The notes: generated from the sequence alone by a model not told the origin. A stretch of DNA of 8,289 bases from Candidatus Desantisbacteria bacterium CG2_30_40_21 (GCA_001873945.1 MNYI01000046.1:1-8289), one strand, 5' to 3'. Counted from the first letter of the stretch, positions 1-5,724 are shown. Made by a program: numbers and translations.

Positions 1-31
1 AATCTGTGTTCCTTTAACCTATAAACTCATC

Positions 32-55
32 AACCTATCAACCTATCAACTTATG
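32..55. repeat. short 8-bp tandem repeat
   Basis: Three consecutive 8-base units can be seen: AACCTATC at 32-39, the same at 40-47, and the variant AACTTATG at 48-55. A related AACCTATA occurs at 17-24. The surrounding 1-78 has no coding signal. It looks like degenerate intergenic repeat sequence, and no function is suggested. Confidence 0.5.
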
Positions 56-78
56 TGTTCTCCGTGGTGAATTACTTT

Positions 79-95
79 ACCTGAGTAGTTACAAA
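79..95 (+). repeat. 17-bp repeat end shared with the right edge element
   Basis: ACCTGAGTAGTTACAAA is the exact reverse complement of 8015-8031, and a variant (ACCGGAGTAGTTAC) lies at 8254-8267. At the right edge these sequences are the two ends of an inverted-repeat element. This copy is therefore probably a solo end, or one end of an element whose other half lies outside the window or has been lost. Confidence 0.6.
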
Positions 96-161
96 AAACT
101 TGTAAATAAAGCAGCAATCCTGAATGAACAATTATCCGGGCAATAGTGTCGTGTCAATCTA

Positions 162-341
162 AGTCGTCAAGAAAAAATAACTTGACCACCTTACATCTCA
201 TCTTCGGGCTATATTTGGCCGCTCTTCAATCGCAAAATCCTCAACATAGTTAACTATGCTTGTTGTTTTGCTCAATTAGAGCGGACAAATCTATCCCAAA
301 TCTGAGCGTAATTTTGCTCAAGTTATTTTTTCTTGACGACT
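162..341. mobile_element. 180-bp palindromic MITE-like element with 24-bp perfect terminal inverted repeats
   Basis: Positions 162-185 and 318-341 are perfect inverted repeats of 24 bases, starting AGTCGTCAAGAAAAAATAAC. The arms stay similar further in: CCGCTCT at 219-225 pairs with AGAGCGG at 278-284, and the centre is the perfect palindrome CATAGTTAACTATG at 245-258. The whole unit could fold into one long hairpin. It has no open reading frame that looks coding, as expected of a non-autonomous miniature element. The first 22 bases recur exactly at 8071-8092, so this is a repeat family and not a chance palindrome. It ends 25 bases before the start of the downstream gene and may supply or disturb that gene's leader. 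No clear target-site duplication was seen, and no transposase for it is in the window. Confidence 0.8.
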
Positions 342-353
342 AAAGCACAGAAC

Positions 354-360
354 AGGAGGA
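354..360 (+). promoter_or_regulatory. Shine-Dalgarno site for the SH3-like protein gene
   Basis: AGGAGGA lies 6 bases before the ATG at 367. This near-perfect site fixes the start of the 487-residue reading frame. It lies just outside the right end of the 162-341 element. Confidence 0.8.
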
Positions 361-366
361 AAAATC

Positions 367-1830
367 ATGAGAAAGCTATTATTTTGTGTGACAATAAGTA
401 TTTTGCTGTTGGGATATGTGAATGCAATTTATGCTGAGAATATTAAAAAACAATCAGCAATTATTGCTGAAGCTGATATGATCAAATCTAAGAAGGTTGT
501 AGAGCCACAGGTATCATCCATAGAGGAAAATTCCTCTGTCAAAGGTGCCACCCCTGCGTCCATGCCATCGCCAAGGGATAAGTCATGGAAAAAAGGTGTA
601 ACTGCCTTTGGTAATTATGATTATGAACAGGCTATTTCTTGTTTTATAGAGTCGCCGTCTCCTTTGGCAAAGTATTATCTGGCTAAGATATACTTTGGTG
701 ATGTTGTTATGAATAACTTAGGGGGTACGGCTCTTCCAGAGATTAATCGTCAAAAAGCCATAGAGGTGCTTGATACGATTATAAACTACAAGGAATCTCA
801 GGAATTAAAAAACAAGTATGCTGCATTAATGAATTCCCCTGAAGCCTTGAGCAAGTTTTATTATGAACAGGGAAACTATGAAGAGGCTGAAAAAGCTGTT
901 GAACATATTCAGGGTAAAGAGGCGGAAGAGGCAAAGCAGAGATACCAGTCGTATGCTACTGACAGAGAGGTTTCCTTCCCAATCTCAACATATTCCAAAG
1001 AGGTTGCTGCTTCTGGGCAACCTGAGCAGTATGAATCAGAATTGCCATCCGAAGGATATGTTGTTTCCGGACAGTCGGAATCGAAATTGCCTGCCGAAGA
1101 GGCTGTTGTTTCTGTGCAGCCGGAATTAAAATTGCCACCAAATACAACTACTTCTCAGGATACAATCGATTCTCAATATGAGGCAACATTTGTTGAAGAA
1201 AAGGGTATGGACTATGACTCCTTTTCCGAGTCAGCATGTTTTGTTGATGGACATCATCAGCAGATAGGCGATGAAAATGACGAAATGATAATGGTTGATT
1301 CACAGCCATCGCATACAAAAAAACATCATTCTGAATCTGTGTCAGAGTGGACACCTCTGCCGGAGGGGTTTCCTGAAAAAGGAAATACGCTTGTTTCTAT
1401 CAAACCGGCCATTGTTTGGGATTGGCCTGCCTTACCCGGGTATGATTATAAACCTGTGGCACGAATAGAAGAGAATACAAAAATGGTTCTCTTGAATGAT
1501 ATTGGAAATAAATGGTATTATAAGGTTAAATTATCTGACGATAAAATTGGTTATATCTGTTCCTACCTTGTGGAAAAGGTTGATAAGAAAGCAAAGGAAT
1601 CTGTTCAGAAGACAGAAATAATAGAGGAATGCAGCGAGTATATTAATTATCTTGTGGACAGGCATGAAGAGAAAAAAGAGGCTGCTAAGCCCGTCAAGAA
1701 GAAAAAGAAACAGGTGACTAAAAAATCTCCGACTAAAAAACAACCCGTGAAATCAGTTAAGGCACAGGATGCTAAGTCTCCAGAACAGCAAGGGGTGGTG
1801 TTTGTGGATGAGTTGCCGGTGCAGGGTTAG
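367..1830 (+). CDS. secreted protein with TPR-like helical region, SH3-like domain and Lys-rich tail
   Basis: A 487-residue protein with a typical signal peptide: a basic start (MRK), a hydrophobic core at residues 4-18, and likely cleavage after NAIYA at about residue 23. Export to the periplasm or cell surface is expected. Residues 71-195 look like TPR/Sel1-type helical repeats (GNYDYEQAI, then GNYEEAEKAV). Residues 213-258 hold three imperfect repeats around ESELP/SKLP/LKLP. Residues 270-330 are an acidic, His/Ser-rich linker. Residues 340-405 resemble a bacterial SH3 (SH3_3-like) domain, with the WYYKV and IGYICSYLV strands typical of that fold. The tail (435-470) is very Lys-rich, including KPVKKKKKQVTKK, and could bind cell wall or nucleic acid. 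The family is not recognised beyond these domains. A strong ribosome site supports the ATG. The frame reopens directly after the TAG stop for 23 more codons, so the original protein may have been longer. Confidence 0.85.
   Translation: MRKLLFCVTISILLLGYVNAIYAENIKKQSAIIAEADMIKSKKVVEPQVSSIEENSSVKGATPASMPSPRDKSWKKGVTAFGNYDYEQAISCFIESPSPLAKYYLAKIYFGDVVMNNLGGTALPEINRQKAIEVLDTIINYKESQELKNKYAALMNSPEALSKFYYEQGNYEEAEKAVEHIQGKEAEEAKQRYQSYATDREVSFPISTYSKEVAASGQPEQYESELPSEGYVVSGQSESKLPAEEAVVSVQPELKLPPNTTTSQDTIDSQYEATFVEEKGMDYDSFSESACFVDGHHQQIGDENDEMIMVDSQPSHTKKHHSESVSEWTPLPEGFPEKGNTLVSIKPAIVWDWPALPGYDYKPVARIEENTKMVLLNDIGNKWYYKVKLSDDKIGYICSYLVEKVDKKAKESVQKTEIIEECSEYINYLVDRHEEKKEAAKPVKKKKKQVTKKSPTKKQPVKSVKAQDAKSPEQQGVVFVDELPVQG
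1003..1140 (+). repeat. degenerate internal coding repeats
   Basis: Inside the SH3-like protein gene, units beginning GTTGCTGCTTCTGGGCA (1003), GTTGTTTCCGGACAGTC (1060) and GTTGTTTCTGTGCAGCC (1105) each run on to a segment with AATTGCC. The encoded units are about 19, 15 and 12 residues and progressively shorter. They form a flexible linker between the helical region and the SH3-like domain. Confidence 0.55.
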
Positions 1831-1902
1831 CCGGCTACGGCAACGGAGCATAAGCTACCTGCGACATCAGAACATAAACCGGCACCAGCAAAGGGGCATT
1901 GA
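1831..1902 (+). other. in-frame open extension after the TAG stop
   Basis: Directly after the TAG at 1828-1830 the same frame stays open for 23 codons to TGA at 1900-1902. It encodes PATATEHKLPATSEHKPAPA and then KGH. The composition (Pro, Ala, Lys, His, with EHKLPA and EHKPAP as an internal repeat) matches the low-complexity LP/Lys-rich style of the upstream protein. This suggests that the TAG is a recent nonsense mutation, or less likely a leaky stop. Confidence 0.5.
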
Positions 1903-1911
1903 GACAATGTC

Positions 1912-1916
1912 AGGAA
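1912..1916 (+). promoter_or_regulatory. Shine-Dalgarno site marking the original cas6 start
   Basis: AGGAA lies 8 bases before ATG at 1925. That ATG opens MKLARFEFILTA, a typical Cas6 N-terminus, but in a different frame from the rest of the gene. The site supports 1925 as the ancestral start over the in-frame TTG at 1941. Confidence 0.55.
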
Positions 1917-1924
1917 CTAATTAG

Positions 1925-2288
1925 ATGAAATTGGCACGATTTGAGTTTATCCTTACAGCTATTGGACTTACACCTTCCGCTGTATCTTGGTTCTACCCTA
2001 CGGGGTGGTTTTGGGTCTGCCTTCAAAAAAGTGGTGTGTGCTTTAAGAGACAGGCTGTGCCATGAATGTATTCTGAAGGAAAAATGTGTTTATTCCTATG
2101 TATTTGAGACCCCGCCCCCTGCTGATACTACAGTTATGCGTAAATATGGAGCATCACCGCATCCCTTTGTTATAGAGCTGCCACTGACGGAGGTGCTACT
2201 TTCTGAAAGCCATCAAGGATGTAAAATCGGGGATACCATTGTTTTCAATCTTATCCTCATTGGCAAGGCAATAGATTGCCCCACTTGA
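1925..2288 (+). pseudogene. cas6: cas6 remnant: CRISPR pre-crRNA endoribonuclease, frameshifted and truncated
   Basis: Cas6 cuts CRISPR precursor RNA inside the repeats to make guide RNAs. The open segment from 1941 (TTG) encodes about 115 residues with marks of the RAMP Cas6 family: LPLYLGSTLRGGFGSAFKK, a C-x2-C-x5-C cluster (CHECILKEKCVYSYVFE), MRKYGASPHPFV, and LILIGKAID. Intact family members are usually 250-300 residues, so more than half is missing, including the C-terminal Gly-rich RNA-binding part. The N-terminus MKLARFEFILTA is encoded from ATG 1925 in another frame. The two frames meet near 1961-1965, so one frameshift separates them. Homology ends after the codon for Asp at 2274-2276. 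The next base begins an 18-bp repeat also found at 4655-4672, and the stop codon lies within it. No other cas gene or CRISPR array is present. A functional product is unlikely. Confidence 0.82.
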
Positions 2289-2294
2289 GTATAA
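2277..2294 (+). repeat. 18-bp palindromic-element end at the cas6 breakpoint
   Basis: TGCCCCACTTGAGTATAA is the exact reverse complement of 4655-4672, the left end of the 4655-4794 element. It is a solo end here: the matching other end and the element body are absent, and cas6 coding runs right up to it. It also sits 28 bases upstream of the lipoprotein start at 2323. Confidence 0.75.
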
Positions 2295-2322
2295 TTAAAA
2301 TTACAGGAGGTACAAAAGGAAA

Positions 2323-2898
2323 ATGAGAATAGTTTTTGTTGGATTTTTGAGTTTGATTATCTTGAGTGGTTGTGCAAGTATCAGCCCTTATCAGGTGACT
2401 AATTTCTTTGTGGATAGGGATACAGTACCGCAATTACGAGCACAACGGATAGCAGTTTTGCCTTTCCAGAATTCAAGTGGTGATTATTCTGCTGGTTCAA
2501 AGGTTGCTGATGAATTTAATCTCCAATTGGGTAAATTAGCTGCATTTGATTTGATTGAAAGAATAAGGGTTGATGAGCTTTATAAAGAGCAGGATTTTGA
2601 CCCTGACCGAATTGATCAGGAAACCGCAGTCAAAATCGGTAAGATGCTTGGTGTTCATGGAATAATCCTTGGCAATGTGATTGAATATAGCAAGGGAAAA
2701 GTGGGAATAAGCATTAGATTGGTAAATGTAGAAACCGGAAAACAAATCTGGCAGGCAAGGGATACAATTTATGCTACGGATAAACGAGTAAAGGTATTGG
2801 TTGATGGTTTTGGGCAAAGGATGAGATTGAAAAGGGATAAAGAATTTTTGACGCAGATTCTATGCCAATTATTAACACAAACTTTTAAGGGAAGGTAA
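2323..2898 (+). CDS. CsgG/LpoB-like outer-membrane lipoprotein, paralogue A
   Basis: A 191-residue lipoprotein. Residues 1-17 form a lipoprotein signal with lipobox LSGC and Cys17 as the lipidation site. The mature part has the pattern of CsgG/LpoB-type proteins: QRIAVLPFQN (41-50), DEFNLQLGKLAAFDLIER (63-80), TAVKIGKMLGVHGIILGNV (101-119), and IRLVNVETGKQIWQARDT (131-148). That family includes the curli secretion pore CsgG and the peptidoglycan-synthesis activator LpoB; which role applies cannot be told. AGGAGG at 2305-2310 lies 12 bases before the ATG, slightly far, with AAGGA closer at 2316-2320. The protein is clearly related to the minus-strand gene at 3827-4630 (by eye about 60% identity over residues 23-123), but it lacks a 64-residue insertion found there. 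The two genes converge on hisF. Confidence 0.85.
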   Translation: MRIVFVGFLSLIILSGCASISPYQVTNFFVDRDTVPQLRAQRIAVLPFQNSSGDYSAGSKVADEFNLQLGKLAAFDLIERIRVDELYKEQDFDPDRIDQETAVKIGKMLGVHGIILGNVIEYSKGKVGISIRLVNVETGKQIWQARDTIYATDKRVKVLVDGFGQRMRLKRDKEFLTQILCQLLTQTFKGR

Positions 2899-2959
2899 TT
2901 GTAGTTGTTGCGGTGTGTAAAAAAGGGGATATGGAGAAAATTTTGATCTGTGCAGTTGG

Positions 2960-2979
2960 GGTAGACACACGGGTCTACC
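2960..2979. terminator. 7-bp hairpin between convergent genes
   Basis: GGTAGAC at 2960-2966 pairs with GTCTACC at 2973-2979 across a 6-base loop, between the 3' ends of the lipoprotein gene and hisF. It could work as a two-way terminator. There is no clear T-run after it on either strand, and it abuts a copy of the CCTCACTTGAGTATA repeat, so it may instead belong to a repeat remnant. Confidence 0.35.
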
Positions 2980-2992
2980 TCACTTGAGTATA
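2978..2992 (+). repeat. solo copy of the CCTCACTTGAGTATA element end
   Basis: These 15 bases are identical to 4779-4793, the right end of the 4655-4794 element, and in the same orientation. The copy lies 8 bases before the 3' end of hisF, and no partner end is visible nearby. With 2277-2294 it brackets the plus-strand lipoprotein gene with direct copies. Confidence 0.65.
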
Positions 2993-2999
2993 CAAGCGT

Positions 3000-3824
3000 T
3001 TATCTTTCAGATTGTAGAGACAAGGCTTGTTTCTGCCCGAAACAACATTCTTCCACAGGAATTGACACAATTACTCCCCTTGCCTGCAAATATCTCTTTG
3101 CCTCTGGAATGGATATCTCCTGAAAATGAAAGATAGAGGCAGCTAAGACAGCATCTGCCATACCTTCAGTCAATGCCTGATATAGATGTTCTATGCAGCC
3201 TGCCCCACCAGAGGCAATTACAGGAATGCGTACATTGCGAGAGACTGAGCGGGTGAGTTCGATGTCATATCCATCCTTGGTACCATCACAATCCATGGAT
3301 GTAAGAAGTATCTCCCCGGCACCAAGCATCTCTGCCTCTTTTGCCCAGTCAATTACATCAATTCCAGTTGGGGTACGCCCCCCATGAAGATATACTTCCC
3401 ACCACACCCTGCCCTTTTCTACCTTTTTTTTGGCATCAATAGCTATCACAATACACTGTGACCCAAAGCGATTGGCTGATTCTTTTATCAGGGCAGGTCT
3501 TTTAACCGCAGCAGTATTCATGGAAACCTTGTCTGCACCAGCATTAAGCAGTCGCCTGATATCTTCCAATTCTCTGATACCACCACCAACTGTCAATGGG
3601 GTAAATACCTGTTCAGATGTCCTTTTCACCACATCAATGATTATATCCCTTTTATCTGAGGAGGCAGTAATGTCCAGGAACACTATTTCATCCGCTTTTT
3701 CCTCCTCATATCTTCGGGCAACTAATACAGGATCACCGGCATCAATAAGATTAACAAAGTTTACACCCTTAACTACCCTTCCATCTTTTACATCCAGACA
3801 TGGAATTATTCTTTTGGCTAACAT
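3000..3824 (-). CDS. hisF: imidazole glycerol phosphate synthase cyclase subunit HisF
   Basis: HisF is a cytoplasmic TIM-barrel enzyme. With ammonia from HisH it converts PRFAR to imidazole glycerol phosphate and AICAR in histidine synthesis. The start at 3824 gives MLAKRIIPCLDVKDGRVVKG with the catalytic Asp11; the second catalytic Asp is at 130 (IVIAIDAKK). Phosphate-binding loops TVGGGIR (78-84) and PVIASGGAG (201-209), and LLTSMDCDGTKDGYD (173-187), are also present. An in-frame ATG 13 codons upstream lies inside the preceding gene and adds residues not typical of HisF, so 3824 is preferred; GGAG at 3833-3836 serves it. The 274-residue length exceeds the usual 252-258 because of a tail of about 20 residues after ARGVIVSIP. 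The start is 2 bases after the stop of the lipoprotein gene, so the pair is probably co-transcribed and translationally coupled. No other his gene is in the window. Confidence 0.95.
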   Translation of the reverse strand: MLAKRIIPCLDVKDGRVVKGVNFVNLIDAGDPVLVARRYEEEKADEIVFLDITASSDKRDIIIDVVKRTSEQVFTPLTVGGGIRELEDIRRLLNAGADKVSMNTAAVKRPALIKESANRFGSQCIVIAIDAKKKVEKGRVWWEVYLHGGRTPTGIDVIDWAKEAEMLGAGEILLTSMDCDGTKDGYDIELTRSVSRNVRIPVIASGGAGCIEHLYQALTEGMADAVLAASIFHFQEISIPEAKRYLQARGVIVSIPVEECCFGQKQALSLQSER

Positions 3825-3826
3825 TT

Positions 3827-4630
3827 TTATTTTTCTCCAAGTGTTTCTGCTAATTTCTGGCATAGCATCCGCGTCAAAAAGTCAATATCCTTGCGTAATC
3901 TTTTGCGTTCCTCTTTTGTTTCGACTAATTTTTTTATGGATGGACGATTACCCTTAAATGTATCCCTTGCCTGCCATAGCTGTTTTCCTGTTTCTACATC
4001 AATTATCCGTGTACTAATTCCTACCTCAGATGATGGTTGAAAGAATAAAATATAGCTTGCACCAATTACAGTAACTACTGCTCCAACAATGATAATTGCA
4101 TCCAACAAGCCAACTTCTTCTTCCTTTTTTTCTTCCCTTTGAGAAGAGCGTTTACCTTCTATTACCACAGGTATTGGTGTAGATTGTTGCGTATTAGTTA
4201 CCTGTTGCTCATGCCCATAAGAGGAGTATTTAGTAATTACACCTAAAACAATTAGTTGAGCACCAAGCATCTTACCTATTTTAACTGCGGTTGCCTCATC
4301 AATCCTATCCTTGCAAAAATCCTGTTCCTTAAAGATCTCTTCTATCTTTATCCGCTCGACTAAGTCAAAATTACCGAGTTTACCTAATTGTAGATTAAAC
4401 TCATCTGTAACTAAGCCGATAGCTTGCTTGCTTTGAGTCAAATTCTCAAATGGTAAAACTGCTATCCGTTTCTTTATTGATTCATGAATTGAGTCATCTA
4501 TGAAGAAATTAGTTACATGATATGGTTTTGTTGCGGTACAACCTGTTAAATTAAGTATGGATATAATAAGTAAAAAGGTTAGTGGCTTGAAATATATTTT
4601 TTGTTTCTGATAAAATATGTTATTAGTCAT
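3827..4630 (-). CDS. CsgG/LpoB-like lipoprotein, paralogue B with a hydrophobic insertion
   Basis: A 267-residue lipoprotein. Residues 12-31 form the signal with lipobox LTGC and Cys31; the 11 residues before it are unusually long and polar, but no closer start codon is visible. It carries the same blocks as paralogue A: KRIAVLPFEN (54-63), DEFNLQLGKLGNFDLVER (76-93), KEQDFCKDRIDEATAVKIGKM in two parts (101-121), and TRIIDVETGKQLWQARDT (207-224). Unlike A, residues 137-200 insert a Gln/Thr-rich and charged stretch followed by a 24-residue hydrophobic segment (174-197, LLDAIIIVGAVVTVIGASYI). That segment could span or dip into a membrane. The ribosome site is weak (AGGAAC about 15 bases upstream). 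The first gene of a two-gene unit with hisF. An 18-bp repeat end also found upstream of paralogue A lies 25 bases before its start. CsgG-like pore or LpoB-like activator roles are both possible. Confidence 0.85.
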   Translation of the reverse strand: MTNNIFYQKQKIYFKPLTFLLIISILNLTGCTATKPYHVTNFFIDDSIHESIKKRIAVLPFENLTQSKQAIGLVTDEFNLQLGKLGNFDLVERIKIEEIFKEQDFCKDRIDEATAVKIGKMLGAQLIVLGVITKYSSYGHEQQVTNTQQSTPIPVVIEGKRSSQREEKKEEEVGLLDAIIIVGAVVTVIGASYILFFQPSSEVGISTRIIDVETGKQLWQARDTFKGNRPSIKKLVETKEERKRLRKDIDFLTRMLCQKLAETLGEK

Positions 4631-4654
4631 TTGGTTTTTATAATCGTTCCTATG

Positions 4655-4794
4655 TTATACTCAAGTGGGGCATAAATTGCGATTTTCGCTGGTCTTAATC
4701 AACGATAGCTGTGTTGTTCAGGTTCGCAATAGTATACACTATTGCTCACCTTGCGCGCCATTGCTCTCCTTGATTAATCCTCACTTGAGTATAA
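4655..4794. mobile_element. 140-bp palindromic MITE-like element with TTATACTCAAGTG ends
   Basis: TTATACTCAAGTGGGG at 4655-4670 and CCTCACTTGAGTATAA at 4779-4794 are inverted repeats matching at 15 of 16 bases. Inside, TTAATCAA (4695-4702) pairs with TTGATTAA (4770-4777), and the centre is the near-palindrome GCAATAGTATACACTATTGC at 4726-4745. The left arm has about 24 extra bases, so the hairpin is asymmetric. It does not code. Solo copies of its ends occur at 2277-2294 and 2978-2992. It sits between the divergent starts of the minus-strand lipoprotein gene and the truncated surface-protein gene, and could affect transcription of both. Confidence 0.72.
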
Positions 4795-4854
4795 GTCGTT
4801 AACACAGTCTCGCCTGACTCAGGTTGACATTATTTTTCTATCATACCATTTTAT

Positions 4855-5229
4855 TTGTGTTTAGTCAACTACTTTTTTGGAGTATACAGCACTGTTATTG
4901 GACAAATCTCTCTGGCTGAGGCAAGGGCAAGCTTTAATATTCGTTCTTCCCTTGTCATGATAAGCCCAATCTGTGGCACTGTAGGCACTGTGGTGAGAAT
5001 AATGAGTAATGGTTTTGGTGCAGGCGAGCTTATTCGTATCTCCTTTGGCAATAAAGTTACCATTAATACCACGATTGCAGATGTCACAGGCAGGTTTGAC
5101 ACCGGCTTTACCGTGGATACACAGCCTGCCGGGACCACGACTGTTAGGGCATCAGGGATAATAACTGGTCAGATGGCTGCATACCCTTTCTTCATCATGC
5201 CTAACATCAGCATTCTTGCCCCACCCTAA
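4855..5229 (+). CDS. N-terminal fragment: IPT/TIG-like repeat 1 and start of repeat 2
   Basis: The frame opens at TTG 4855 only because of an upstream TGA; no ribosome site or signal peptide is present. The first residues (GQISLAEARASFNIRSSL) match the end of an IPT-like repeat, so the true beginning is missing. ISPICGTVGTVV to FFIMPNIS is a full repeat with the FGNK and TVDTQPAGTTTVRA strands. The fragment ends at TAA 5227 inside the second repeat, while homology continues in the same frame. It is part of the 4855-7997 pseudogene and probably not a separate gene. Confidence 0.55.
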   Translation: MCLVNYFFGVYSTVIGQISLAEARASFNIRSSLVMISPICGTVGTVVRIMSNGFGAGELIRISFGNKVTINTTIADVTGRFDTGFTVDTQPAGTTTVRASGIITGQMAAYPFFIMPNISILAPP

Positions 5230-5724
5230 GGCACTGTTGGAAGTTGGGTTACCATTGCCGGCAATGGGTTTGCTGTAGCTGAATCGCTGCGAATTAACTT
5301 TGGCACAACACGAACTATTTGCAATGTTACTTCAAATGCCAACGGTGAATTTATTGCAGTATTTACTGTAGATACCCAGCCCTATGGCACTACTTCTGTC
5401 AGGGTTATCGGGCTTACTTCTTGTTTAAGTGACTCTGATTGGTTCAGGATATTGCCACACATTATCCTGATCTCTCCAAAATCCGGACAGATAGGTACCC
5501 GTATTACGGTGGCTGGCAATGGCTTTGGTATCCTCGAGACAGTTGGCATTGATTTTGGAACTACTATCATGATTGCTGCGTGTAACACTATGGTTGATGG
5601 CAGTTTCCAATTAGTCTTCACAACGGATGCTCAGGCAATAGGCACAACAACCATTACCGCCAGAGGACAAATCACCAATGCTATTGATACCGATAGTTTT
5701 ATGCTCCGCCCTTCTGTTACCCTG
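4960..5724 (+). repeat. three tandem 85-codon IPT/TIG-like repeats
   Basis: The I/L-S/A-P anchor recurs at 4960, 5215 and 5470, exactly 255 bases apart. Each unit carries G-x-V/I-G-T/S, a GNGFG-type turn (SNGFGAGE, GNGFAVAE, GNGFGILE), an FGTT-like strand, a D/N-G-x-F segment, and an FT-x-DTQP-x-GTT strand. The regular register across the TAA at 5227 shows that the stop interrupts one continuous gene. A partial fourth unit precedes 4960. Confidence 0.75.

Noticed and set aside
162..341. Structured RNA or riboswitch leader for the SH3-like protein gene
   Set aside because: The perfect terminal inverted repeats and the second copy with the same ends at the other side of the window fit a mobile element better than a gene-specific leader.
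956..1147. Minus-strand open frame with repeated residues
   Set aside because: It is the antisense shadow of the internal repeats of the SH3-like protein gene; the periodicity comes from those repeats.
1828..1830. TAG recoded as an amino acid in this organism
   Set aside because: Only one gene shows a TAG with a short extension. The stop at 5227 is TAA, which also ends hisF and both lipoprotein genes, so no consistent recoding explains the lesions.
2290..2295. TATAAT as a proven -10 promoter box for the lipoprotein gene
   Set aside because: No -35 hexamer lies at 16-18 bases and no proper extended -10 is present. The hexamer arises from the repeat end, so it is mentioned only as a possibility.
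3430..3957. Plus-strand 175-codon open frame
   Set aside because: It lies wholly antisense to hisF and the lipoprotein gene, both strongly supported. Its translation shows no recognisable domain.
4824..4852. TTGACA promoter before the surface-protein gene
   Set aside because: A TTGACA is present at 4824-4829, but the hexamer 17 bases on (CATTTT) is a poor -10, and the gene downstream is truncated.
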